DNA from: LMUY01 sp965199005
GTDB lineage: Bacteria > Pseudomonadota > Alphaproteobacteria > Acetobacterales > Acetobacteraceae
Direction: 5' to 3'
DNA length: 64,000 nucleotides
Assembly: GCA_965199005.1 (NCBI GenBank)
Contig: CBDAQK010000006.1
Coordinates: 1,364,001-1,428,000, forward strand
Position 1 is the first letter of the stretch, and each line of letters begins with the position of its first letter. A program made the translations under genes and the position numbers. Below, in pieces: positions 16,066 to 23,002 of the stretch. The notes below the pieces were generated by a model. The model was not told the origin of the DNA. It was given only the letters and a program-made list of their open reading frames with translations, and ran no database searches.

Positions 16066-16610
16066 TTCACCCGGCGCAGCGCCGGGCGCTCGCGTCCTTC
16101 CAATTGGGCGCGCAAGGCATCGCGGCCGCGGCTCAGCCGCGACATCACGGTGCCGACCGGCAGACCGAGGACGGCGGCAGCCTCGCGGTATTCCAGCCCT
16201 TCCACGCCGACCAGCAGCAACACCTGGCGCTGTTCCAGCGGCAACTGCGCCAATCCCCGCAACAGGTCGCGGGCCGCCAGGCTCCACTCCTGCGGCGGTG
16301 GAACGGGCAGCGACACCTCGGACGCATCGACGGCCGTACCGCGCCGGCGCAACCGCCGCCAGCGGCTGACGCTCAGATTGTGCAGGATGGTGAACAGCCA
16401 GGGCCGCACCGACAGGTCACTGGATGGCGCCGGCAGGCGACCCAGCGCCCGCACCAGGCAGTCCTGCACCAGGTCATCCGCCTCCTCGCGATGGCGCAGC
16501 ATCGCCCAGGCATAGCGGCGCAACGCCGGTATGGCCGCTTCGATCTCGGCAAGGATGGACGGCGCCTGGGGGATCTGCTGGGTTCCTCTGGTGAGATGAA
16601 CGCGCTCCAA
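16062..16610 (-). CDS. ECF-type RNA polymerase sigma factor
   Basis: 182 residues as drawn. Region 2 is LRRYAWAMLRHREEADDLVQDCLVRAL with the usual RPWLFTILHN that follows, and region 4 is LPLEQRQVLLLVGVEGLEYREAAAVLGLPVGTVMSRLSRGRDAL, a helix-turn-helix for the -35 element. The start is uncertain. The only in-frame canonical start is a TTG at 16610, but an ECF-type promoter motif overlaps the first codons, and an AGAGGAA site lies inside, about 9 codons in, with no ATG/GTG/TTG close behind. It is divergent from the exported protein at 16755. The sigma factor probably drives both its own gene and that neighbour. Confidence 0.9.
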   Translation of the reverse strand: MERVHLTRGTQQIPQAPSILAEIEAAIPALRRYAWAMLRHREEADDLVQDCLVRALGRLPAPSSDLSVRPWLFTILHNLSVSRWRRLRRRGTAVDASEVSLPVPPPQEWSLAARDLLRGLAQLPLEQRQVLLLVGVEGLEYREAAAVLGLPVGTVMSRLSRGRDALRAQLEGRERPALRRVK

Positions 16611-16624
16611 CCCGCTTTATTCCC
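16599..16624 (-). promoter_or_regulatory. ECF-sigma promoter-like motif facing the sigma factor gene
   Basis: Reading the minus strand, GGGAATAA (16624-16617), 13 bases, then GCGTTCA. Expressed as GGAAT-N16-CGTT this has the shape of ECF promoters (-35 GGAAC-like, -10 CGTT). The same motif with identical spacing faces the other way at 16660-16687. It overlaps the annotated TTG start, so the real translational start may lie downstream. Confidence 0.55.
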
Positions 16625-16659
16625 TCACTCGCGGCGCCGAAAGAAGTTTGGTGTCACTT

Positions 16660-16687
16660 GGGAATAAGGCGCGGGGCGGTGCGTTCA
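16660..16687 (+). promoter_or_regulatory. ECF-sigma promoter-like motif facing the exported protein/cytochrome/molybdoenzyme genes
   Basis: GGGAATAA (16660-16667), 13 bases, then GCGTTCA (16681-16687). It matches the motif on the opposite strand in bases and spacing. A start site about seven bases beyond the -10 would leave a leader of roughly 60 bases before the ATG at 16755. Confidence 0.55.
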
Positions 16688-16754
16688 CAGTGGTAATGGC
16701 AGGGGCCGGGAAGCCGGCGGCGTCGATGCCAGACAACCAAATCGAGGGTACACC

Positions 16755-17375
16755 ATGAACAAACGCTTGCTGCTTGGCCTCCTGGGCAGCCTTTCGCTTG
16801 CCGGTGGCGCCGTCAACGCGCAGCCCGCCGCGACCCCGGCGCCCGGCCCGGCGCGGCTTCGCGGGACGATCGATGCGGTCAGCCCGGATGGGTTGGATAT
16901 GACCGTCCGCGGCGGTGTAAAGATGCACATCGTCTTGCCTGCGACGTTCCGCGTCGTGTCCGTCATGAAGGCGAAGATCGAGGATATCCAACCCGGCAGC
17001 TATATCGGCTCAGCCGCCGCACCGCAGCCGGACGGCACGTTGAAGGCCCTGGAGGTCACCGTCTTCCCACCCACCATGAAGGGCGCCGGGCTTGGCAGCT
17101 ACGCCTGGGATTTGGGCCCGAACTCGAGCATGACCAATGGCTCCGTCGGCAAGCTGGAGGGCACGAACGGCCATACGATGGTGGTCGATTACGGCAGTGG
17201 CGAGAAGCACATCCTCATCCCGGAGGACGTTCCCATCGTTTCGCTGGAATTGTCGGACCGCAATATCGTGGTTCCGGGTGCGCATGTGATCGTCAACGGC
17301 ACGCGGGCGGCCGACGGCACGGTCACCGCTGGCGGGATCAACGTTGGCAAGGACGGTCTCGTACCGCCGATGTGA
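16755..17375 (+). CDS. exported protein, probable periplasmic OB-fold-like (DUF5666-like)
   Basis: 206 residues. A signal peptide (MNKRLLLGLLGSLSLAGGAVNA) is followed by a short Pro/Ala linker and a beta-rich body with two related units: RLRGTIDAVSPDGLDMTVRGG...GSYIGSAAAPQPDGTLKALEVTVF, and GKLEGTNGHTMVVDYGSGEKHILIPEDVPIV...GAHVIVNGTRAADGTVTAGGINVG. This alternation of short strands and 'G.V....DG' turns resembles DUF5666/OB-fold periplasmic proteins. It heads the plus-strand unit controlled from the shared ECF promoter region and is followed directly by a cytochrome b561 and a molybdoenzyme. A role in that periplasmic redox system is likely but unproven. Confidence 0.65.
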   Translation: MNKRLLLGLLGSLSLAGGAVNAQPAATPAPGPARLRGTIDAVSPDGLDMTVRGGVKMHIVLPATFRVVSVMKAKIEDIQPGSYIGSAAAPQPDGTLKALEVTVFPPTMKGAGLGSYAWDLGPNSSMTNGSVGKLEGTNGHTMVVDYGSGEKHILIPEDVPIVSLELSDRNIVVPGAHVIVNGTRAADGTVTAGGINVGKDGLVPPM

Positions 17376-17419
17376 TCGAGCGTCCGGCGCGCAACGTAGC
17401 TTATCGGGATCAAGGCATC

Positions 17420-18058
17420 ATGAGGCCTGCATCGCGCCAGGACGGGTCGAAAGGGGGATGGATCGTCGTCCATCCCTTCCTCATCCGCCTGACCCACTGG
17501 GTCAATGCATTCGCCATGGTCTGCATGATCATGAGCGGGTGGGGCATCTACAACGCCAGCCCCTACCTTGGCTTCAGTTTTCCGCACTGGGCGACGCTGG
17601 GCGGCTGGCTGGGCGGCAACATCGCCTGGCATTTGGCTGCGATGTGGCTGCTGGTCGGCAACGGGCTGGTCTACCTCACCTACGGCCTGGTCACCCGGCA
17701 CTTCCGCCGCGCGATGCTGCCCCTGCGGCCAGGCGACATTTGGGCCGATTTCGCGTCTGCGCTGCGCCTGCGTCTGTCCCACCGGGTTGGCACCTATAAT
17801 GCCGTGCAGCGCCTGCTCTACGTCGTCGTGCTGCTTTTGGGCGTGCTGGCGGTGTTCTCCGGGCTGGGGCTCTGGAAACCGGTGCAGTTCGCCGCGCTGA
17901 CCGATTTTTTCGGCGGCTATGAGGTGGCTCGGCGGGTGCATTTTGTCGCCATGAGCGGTATCGTGGGGTTCACCGTGGTGCATATCCTGCTCGTCATCCT
18001 CGTACCTCGCACCCTGCCGGCGATGATCACCGGGCGGGCACGGGACCACGTCGCGTGA
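17420..18058 (+). CDS. cytochrome b561-type membrane subunit
   Basis: About 212 residues from ATG 17420 (AAGG site upstream). An in-frame GTG at 17372 overlaps the previous stop (GTGA) and would add 16 residues; the family pattern begins after both. Four hydrophobic helices carry the expected haem-ligand histidines (LIRLTHWVNAFAM, IAWHLAAMW, RRVHFVAMSG, VVHILLVIL). It belongs to the b561/HydC/FdnI group that passes electrons between quinone and a periplasmic partner. Its 3' end overlaps the molybdoenzyme gene by four bases (GTGA), so the molybdoenzyme is the probable partner, as in MsrP-MsrQ-like pairs, although MsrQ is a different membrane family. Confidence 0.85.
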   Translation: MRPASRQDGSKGGWIVVHPFLIRLTHWVNAFAMVCMIMSGWGIYNASPYLGFSFPHWATLGGWLGGNIAWHLAAMWLLVGNGLVYLTYGLVTRHFRRAMLPLRPGDIWADFASALRLRLSHRVGTYNAVQRLLYVVVLLLGVLAVFSGLGLWKPVQFAALTDFFGGYEVARRVHFVAMSGIVGFTVVHILLVILVPRTLPAMITGRARDHVA

Positions 18059-18816
18059 CGCCCCGGCCCCCGCGTTCGCCCATCCGGCTGGACGATCACC
18101 GGACCGCTTTGCGCAAGCTGGAGCGGCGGCTGCTGATCCGGGGCGGCCTCTCGCTCGGGGCGTTGACCATGCTCACCGGGTGCGACCTGCAGGACAACGA
18201 CACCGCGGACAAGGTGCTTTGGGCGATGTCCCGCTTCAACGACCGCGTGCAGGCGCTGCTGTTCAACCCCAACCGCCTGGCCCCGACCTACGCCGCCAGC
18301 CAAATCACCAAACCCTTTCCGTTCAACGCCTTCTACTCGGAAGACAGCATCCCGGACATCGATCCCGATGAGTGGAAGCTGGAGGTGTCCGGCCTGGTGC
18401 AGGATAAGACATCCTGGCCGCTGACCCGGCTGCGGACCTTGCCGCAGGCGGGACAGATCACCCGGCACATTTGCATCGAGGGCTGGAGCGCCATCGGACA
18501 ATGGAGTGGCGTACCGTTCCGCACCTTCCTTGAGCGCGTCGGCGCCGATCTGCGCGCCCGCTATGTCGGCTTCAAATGCGCGGACCGTTATTACAGCAGC
18601 GTCGACATGGCGACCGCCCTGCATCCGCAGACGATCCTGGCGCTCGACTACGGGGCCAACCCGTTGCCGCCGGAATACGGCTCGCCCATGAAGCTGCGCG
18701 TGCCGACGAAGCTCGGCTTCAAGAACCCGAAATACATCACCTCCCTGTTCGTCACCAACGATTACCCCGGCGGCTATTGGGAAGATCAGGGCTATAACTG
18801 GTACAGCGGATCGTGA
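18055..18816 (+). CDS. molybdopterin-dependent oxidoreductase, sulfite-oxidase/YedY-like
   Basis: 253 residues starting GTG, overlapping the cytochrome stop. The N-terminus has a twin-arginine-like signal (ERRLLIRGGLSLGALTML) ending in a lipobox-like LTGC, so export by Tat, possibly with lipid attachment, is likely. The body matches the oxidoreductase molybdopterin-binding domain: DEWKLEVSGLV, TRHICIEGWSAIGQWSGVPF with the expected Mo-ligand Cys140, ADRYYSSVDM, LDYGANPLPPEYGSPMKLRVPTKLGFKNPKYI. Substrate unknown; relatives reduce oxidised methionine or oxidise sulfite. It is the last gene of the ECF-linked unit (exported protein, cytochrome b561, molybdoenzyme). Confidence 0.85.
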   Translation: MTPRPPRSPIRLDDHRTALRKLERRLLIRGGLSLGALTMLTGCDLQDNDTADKVLWAMSRFNDRVQALLFNPNRLAPTYAASQITKPFPFNAFYSEDSIPDIDPDEWKLEVSGLVQDKTSWPLTRLRTLPQAGQITRHICIEGWSAIGQWSGVPFRTFLERVGADLRARYVGFKCADRYYSSVDMATALHPQTILALDYGANPLPPEYGSPMKLRVPTKLGFKNPKYITSLFVTNDYPGGYWEDQGYNWYSGS

Positions 18817-18889
18817 GGCGGCCCACTTCCGGTTGACGCACCCAGCGGCAGCCGCGAGCATCGGCTGACAAAACGGGAGGGGACCGGGG

Positions 18890-20578
18890 GTGAACGAGGC
18901 GCTCAGCTACGTCCATGGTGCAGTGAGCATTCCGCTGCTGGGCGAAACGCTCGGCAGGAGTTTCGACCGGACGGTTGCTCGATGGGGGGACCGGCCAGGG
19001 CTGGTCGTCCGCAGCCGGGGCGTGCGCTGGACCTATGCGGAGCTTGGTGCAAGGGCGGACGCCTTTGCCGCCGGGTTGCTCGCGCTTGGGCTGGAGCCAG
19101 GCGACCGCGTGGGCATCTGGTCGCTCAACAACGCCGAATGGATAGTGACGCAGATTGCCACGGCCAAAGCCGGCCTCATCCTGGTGAACATCAACCCGGC
19201 CTACCGCGTCACCGAATTGGAGTTCGCGCTCAACAAGGTCGGCGTGGCGGCCCTGGTGACCGCGACCAGCTTCAAAACCAGCGACTATATGGCGATGCTG
19301 CGCGACATCGTGCCGGAACTGGCAACATCCCCGCCCGGCCGGTTGCACGCCGCGCGGATTCCGAGCCTGCGCAGCGTCATCCAGATCGGTGGGGCGAGCC
19401 GCGGCACGATCGGGTTCGAGGACGTCGCCGGCCTCGGCGGCGCGGCGCAGCGGACCCGGCTGGCCGAACTGGCCGACACGCTGCAATTCGACGATGCGAT
19501 CAATATCCAGTTCACCTCCGGCACCACGGGAAGCCCCAAAGGCACCACCCTCACCCACCACAACGTGCTCAACAACGGCTTCTTCATCGGCGAGGCGATG
19601 CAGCTGACGGCGGAGGACCGGCTTTGCATCCCGGTGCCGCTCTATCACTGCTTCGGCATGGTGCTCGGCAACCTGGCCGCAATCACCCACGGCACCTGCA
19701 TGGTCTACCCCGGCGAGGGCTTCGACCCGCTCGCCGTGCTGGAGACCGTGGCCGAGGAGCGCTGCACCGGGCTGCATGGCGTGCCGACCATGTTCATCGC
19801 CGAGATGGAGCACCCGCGCTTCGCCGAGTTCGACCTCTCGACGCTGCGCACCGGGATCATGGCGGGCTCCCCCTGCCCGATCGAGGTGATGCGCCGGGCC
19901 GTGGACCGCATGCATCTGCGCGACATCACCATCTGCTACGGCATGACGGAGACCAGCCCGGTCAGCTTCCAAACCACGGCGGATGATCCGCTGGAGCGCC
20001 GGGTCTCCACCGTCGGCCGCATCCATCCGCATCTGGAGGTCAAGATCGTCGACGCGGAGGGCCGCATCGTCCCGCGCGGCGTGGCTGGGGAGCTGTGCAC
20101 GCGGGGTTACAGCGTCATGCTCGGCTATTGGGACGACAAACCGCGCACCGAGCAGGTGATCGACGCCGCCCGCTGGATGCATACCGGGGATTTGGCCGTG
20201 ATCGACGCGGAGGGGTATTGCAACATCGTCGGCCGCATCAAGGACGTGGTGATCCGCGGCGGCGAGAACGTGTTCCCGCGCGAGGTGGAGGAGTTCCTCT
20301 ACAGCCACCCCGCCATCCTGGACGTCCAGTGTTTCGGCGTCCCCGACCCGCGCTATGGCGAGGAGCTCTGCGCCTGGGTGAAGCGCCGCCCGGGCGCTGA
20401 GTTGAGTGAGGAGGATGTGCGGGCGTATTGCCGCGGTAAGATCGCTCACCAGAAGATCCCCCGCTATGTGAGGTTCGTTGAGGAGTTCCCCATGACGGTG
20501 ACTGGGAAGATGCAGAAATTCCTCATGCGGGAAGCGATGGAACAAGAGTTGGGATCGACCGCCGCCATGACGGCCTAG
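18890..20578 (+). CDS. long/medium-chain acyl-CoA synthetase (AMP-binding, FadD-like)
   Basis: 562 residues starting GTG after a GGGAGGGG run. The ANL superfamily motifs are complete: A3 FTSGTTGSPKGTT (about 208-220), the A5 box CYGMTETSPVSF (about 349), A7 MHTGDLAVID, A8 GRIKDVVIRGGENVFPREVEE, and the catalytic Lys in VTGKMQKF (A10). It activates a fatty or other carboxylic acid as acyl-AMP and then as the CoA thioester in the cytoplasm. Closest in style to acyl-CoA synthetases annotated as AMP-binding protein/FadD in alphaproteobacteria. It stands alone, 73 bases after the molybdoenzyme gene and before the AT-rich stretch. Chain-length preference cannot be read. Confidence 0.88.
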   Translation: MNEALSYVHGAVSIPLLGETLGRSFDRTVARWGDRPGLVVRSRGVRWTYAELGARADAFAAGLLALGLEPGDRVGIWSLNNAEWIVTQIATAKAGLILVNINPAYRVTELEFALNKVGVAALVTATSFKTSDYMAMLRDIVPELATSPPGRLHAARIPSLRSVIQIGGASRGTIGFEDVAGLGGAAQRTRLAELADTLQFDDAINIQFTSGTTGSPKGTTLTHHNVLNNGFFIGEAMQLTAEDRLCIPVPLYHCFGMVLGNLAAITHGTCMVYPGEGFDPLAVLETVAEERCTGLHGVPTMFIAEMEHPRFAEFDLSTLRTGIMAGSPCPIEVMRRAVDRMHLRDITICYGMTETSPVSFQTTADDPLERRVSTVGRIHPHLEVKIVDAEGRIVPRGVAGELCTRGYSVMLGYWDDKPRTEQVIDAARWMHTGDLAVIDAEGYCNIVGRIKDVVIRGGENVFPREVEEFLYSHPAILDVQCFGVPDPRYGEELCAWVKRRPGAELSEEDVRAYCRGKIAHQKIPRYVRFVEEFPMTVTGKMQKFLMREAMEQELGSTAAMTA

Positions 20579-20992
20579 TGTCTCTCGTCGCAAATGTCTT
20601 GACGGTCGGTCGAATCAAGCGTCTCCCTGCATCAACAAGTCTCGGCCCGAATTTTCTTCGCACCGCACTCCATACCGGAATAATTTGTTAATAGATCGTA
20701 AAATAGTCGTTAATTGGTGGAGTTTAGATTGAATTACGACCCAGAGTGTAGAGTTCAAACTCCCCCGCTTCACATTTTCCTGTCAGGGTTGAACCCATTC
20801 TTTAAACAAGAATGACACTGACCGAGACGCCATCATCGGACTACTCTGAACATTGTGCTTGAATGTCCGAGATTCGTTTACATCTAGGAACTATCGCCGG
20901 CACTGTTCGGCAGCGGGGCGCTTGAGAGGTGGTTCATCCACCCGCTTATCAGTTCACGGATAAAATTCGTTTATTTTCCTGAACAAGGCTGG
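20579..20992. other. 414-base AT-rich gap before the truncated Crp-like gene
   Basis: GC falls to roughly 40-50% here against well above 60% around it. No RNA gene, terminator or convincing open frame was found. The last 105 bases (20888-20992) stay open in the Crp-like frame after a TAG at 20885 and encode VYFPEQGW, the recognisable end of a cyclic-nucleotide-domain strand, but no usable start codon. Confidence 0.45.
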
Positions 20993-21541
20993 GTGTCGCT
21001 GGTCGCCAGGCTAGATGACGGAGCGATTGCCGAGGTCGGCATGATCGGCTGCGAGGGCATGGTCGGGATGTCCCTCCTCTTTGGGATCGATAGCCCTTTT
21101 AACGACGCGATGGTGCAAAGTTCTGGCACGGCCTTGTGCATGCCCGTCAATGCGTTCAAAGAAGAATTAGCGAGAAGTCCGGAGCTTCGAGCTATTTTGC
21201 TGCGTTATGCCGAAACATTGAACGCGCAGATTTCCCAAACCGCCGCCTGCAACAGTTCGCATAAGCTGGAGCCACGTTTAGCCCGATGGTTGCTTCTGGC
21301 GCTCGACCGGACGGAGGGTGACGTGTTGCGGCTGACACAGGAATTCCTGGCCATGATGTTGGGCGTCCAGCGCTCAAGCGTGAGCATTATTGCCGGGTAT
21401 CTTCAACTTGCGGGCCTCATCGAATATAATAAAGGAGCAATTGTCGTGCGGGACCGTGACAAACTGGAAGCATCTGCTTGTCGCTGCTATCGCGCAGTGC
21501 GTGACCACGACGAACGTTTGCTAGGCCATCGGCTACCGTAG
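20993..21541 (+). CDS. Crp/Fnr-family transcription regulator, N-terminally truncated (possible pseudogene)
   Basis: 182 residues from a GTG. The effector-domain half (SLVARLDDGAIAEVGMIGCEGMVGM) and the C-terminal Crp-type helix-turn-helix (LTQEFLAMMLGVQRSSVSIIAGYLQLAGLIEY) are clear. About the first 35-40 residues of a normal member, containing the first beta-barrel strands, are missing. In the same frame upstream the conserved VYFPEQGW is present, then unrelated sequence runs back to a TAG at 20885 with no ATG, GTG or TTG. Neither other forward frame restores the lost part. Either the gene lost its 5' end by rearrangement or a short form is made from this GTG. Base composition is lower in GC than its neighbours. 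Confidence 0.6.
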   Translation: MSLVARLDDGAIAEVGMIGCEGMVGMSLLFGIDSPFNDAMVQSSGTALCMPVNAFKEELARSPELRAILLRYAETLNAQISQTAACNSSHKLEPRLARWLLLALDRTEGDVLRLTQEFLAMMLGVQRSSVSIIAGYLQLAGLIEYNKGAIVVRDRDKLEASACRCYRAVRDHDERLLGHRLP

Positions 21542-21553
21542 TGTGAGGTAGCC

Positions 21554-21573
21554 GACAGACAGACAGACAGACA
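21554..21573 (+). repeat. GACA tetranucleotide microsatellite, five copies
   Basis: Five perfect GACA copies lie 13 bases after the stop of the truncated Crp-like gene, in non-coding DNA. Such tracts can change length by slippage; here no reading frame crosses it. Confidence 0.8.
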
Positions 21574-21711
21574 TACGCAATATTATCAGTTGGAACAAAA
21601 TTGAGTTGACGGTCCGGCAGCGTGCCGGGGACGCGTTGACCATCACCCTCTTCACGTAATGAGTCATTATGGAAGTGAAATCTCGTAGCCGCGCAGCGGC
21701 ACTGGGACAAA

Positions 21712-22395
21712 ATGCGCCACGCACCTGTCACTTCCGACGAACTGAGTAGAATTCAAGAGATAAGGCAAATGGGGATTGTCTCGAAGGACCTCTCTCATTT
21801 GCGAACCGACATAGCCGCTCTCGCCAACGACCTGGACATGCCCATTTGTGCGCTCACCATAGTCGGGAAGCATTTCCAGCATGTAAAAGTGTCAGTCGGA
21901 ACGGACTTGGTGCTGACGCATCGCGACCATGCTTTCTGTTCACATACCATTTGCCAAGACGACGTGCTGGTCGTCGAGAACGCCACCATAGATGCCCGCT
22001 TTTGTGACAATCCTTACGTCCTCGATGGACCTCGGATCCGATTTTATGCGGGAGCGCCGCTCCGTAGTCTAGAAGGGCAGAAATTGGGAGCCGTCTGTCT
22101 GATAGATGATAAGCCTAACACGCTGACAGCAAAAGGGCGCAGCCGGTTGCTGGAAGCAACAAGGGTCATTGCGGCGAAACTCTTCTTGAAAGAAGAAAAC
22201 CTACGGTTATCTCAGCTCAGTATCAGCGAATTACTTCATCTCATCAATTCTGAAGCGAACTTTATATCAAAAGAGCGGACTATCGCATTGATTAGCGCTC
22301 TCTATCATAGATGGGATTACGAGTACAGAACGAGAGAATTAGGATGCGTTACGGCAGATCTGAACGGTGAGATACCCGCCGAGGTGTGTTCCTAG
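21712..22395 (+). CDS. GAF-domain protein
   Basis: 227 residues. Residues about 25-160 form a GAF domain of the type found in stand-alone sensor proteins and kinases: ALANDLDMPICALTIVGKHFQHVKVSVG, HAFCSHTICQDDVLVVENATIDARFCDNPYV, IRFYAGAPLRSLEGQKLGAVCLIDDKP. The remaining C-terminal 65 residues are helical with no output domain recognised. Such proteins bind small molecules or chromophores and usually act with a partner. GC is lower than in the flanking regions, like the Crp-like gene upstream, so the two may have arrived together. The ribosome site is weak. No signal peptide, so cytoplasmic. Confidence 0.75.
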   Translation: MRHAPVTSDELSRIQEIRQMGIVSKDLSHLRTDIAALANDLDMPICALTIVGKHFQHVKVSVGTDLVLTHRDHAFCSHTICQDDVLVVENATIDARFCDNPYVLDGPRIRFYAGAPLRSLEGQKLGAVCLIDDKPNTLTAKGRSRLLEATRVIAAKLFLKEENLRLSQLSISELLHLINSEANFISKERTIALISALYHRWDYEYRTRELGCVTADLNGEIPAEVCS

Positions 22396-22470
22396 TGCCA
22401 GTAAGGACAGTCTATCCAGGTATGGGTAGATTGATTCCATGAACCCGAACATACCTCGAGGAAGTCGCAG

Positions 22471-22545
22471 GGTGGGTTTTAGCCCACCAAAGATGCGCAC
22501 GGCGCCTCGAAGCGGTGGGCTGAAGCCCCCTACGAAGGGCGTGCG
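22471..22545. repeat. paired REP-like hairpins
   Basis: Two related 18-base inverted repeats start 43 bases apart: GGTGGGTTTTAGCCCACC (22471-22488) and GGTGGGCTGAAGCCCCCT (22514-22531). The second is flanked by GCGCAC (22495-22500) and GTGCG (22541-22545), which can pair outside it. This is the layout of small palindromic intergenic repeats (REP/MITE-like). A transcription terminator for the GAF gene is an alternative, but there is no T-tract. Confidence 0.55.
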
Positions 22546-22621
22546 TTCGGCGGCGGGATAGGACTAGACATCGATGTCGTACAAACCACCAAGAAACTTA
22601 CGAGATGTCCGCAAGTTGTGG

Positions 22622-22795
22622 TCAGATAACGAGGGATCGGACTACGATTGCTTCAGCGGCCGCTTCGTCCCAACCATATAGCCAGGCAATCTCCGCGTCC
22701 TTTGGCAGAGATGGGACTGTAACACGCAAATCACCACTTTCCCATGCGACGAAACCAGCATTAAAGAACAGGCTTTTAAGCGTCGGACGAAGCAT
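22622..22795 (-). CDS. possible small protein, 57 aa, weakly RMF-like
   Basis: A minus-strand frame with ATG and an AGGTG ribosome-like site six bases upstream. The product begins MLRPTLKSLFFNAGFVAWESG and contains PKDAEIAWLYGWDEAAAEA. The pattern of an 'aG..A...G' helix followed by 'AWL.GW..A' resembles ribosome modulation factor-like small proteins, but the match is short and made by eye. Composition is more protein-like than the opposing frames. Confidence 0.3.
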   Translation of the reverse strand: MLRPTLKSLFFNAGFVAWESGDLRVTVPSLPKDAEIAWLYGWDEAAAEAIVVRSLVI

Positions 22796-23002
22796 AATTC
22801 ACCTGACGGTCAAACGACATTAATCATTCTCTCTCGCTTTTCTAGCGATAGTGACGCACCGATCTTCCTATTCTTTGATGACCTCTTTGTCACGCATTCT
22901 TTCGATATGAGGGAACTATTTCGTTCGCCAAAGATTATGCCTCCTCAAAATCAACCACGCCGGAAAACCGGCCTCACGCATCCGGACCTTCTGTGCGATG
23001 GC

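Larger units (their letters stand above)
22396..23002. other. 607-base low-GC region with hairpin repeats and a possible small gene
   Basis: Apart from the hairpin pair (22471-22545) and one short minus-strand frame (22622-22795), both listed separately, no gene is supported. The plus-strand open frame over the same stretch has Ser/Thr-rich shadow composition and no ribosome site. Confidence 0.4.

Noticed and set aside
18752..20593. 613-residue minus-strand frame opposite the acyl-CoA synthetase
   Set aside because: Low-complexity His/Arg/Ala-rich shadow of a well-supported ANL enzyme with all motifs.
22605..22823. 72-residue plus-strand frame in the low-GC region
   Set aside because: No ribosome site and Ser/Thr-rich random-looking composition. 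The opposing short frame is more protein-like.
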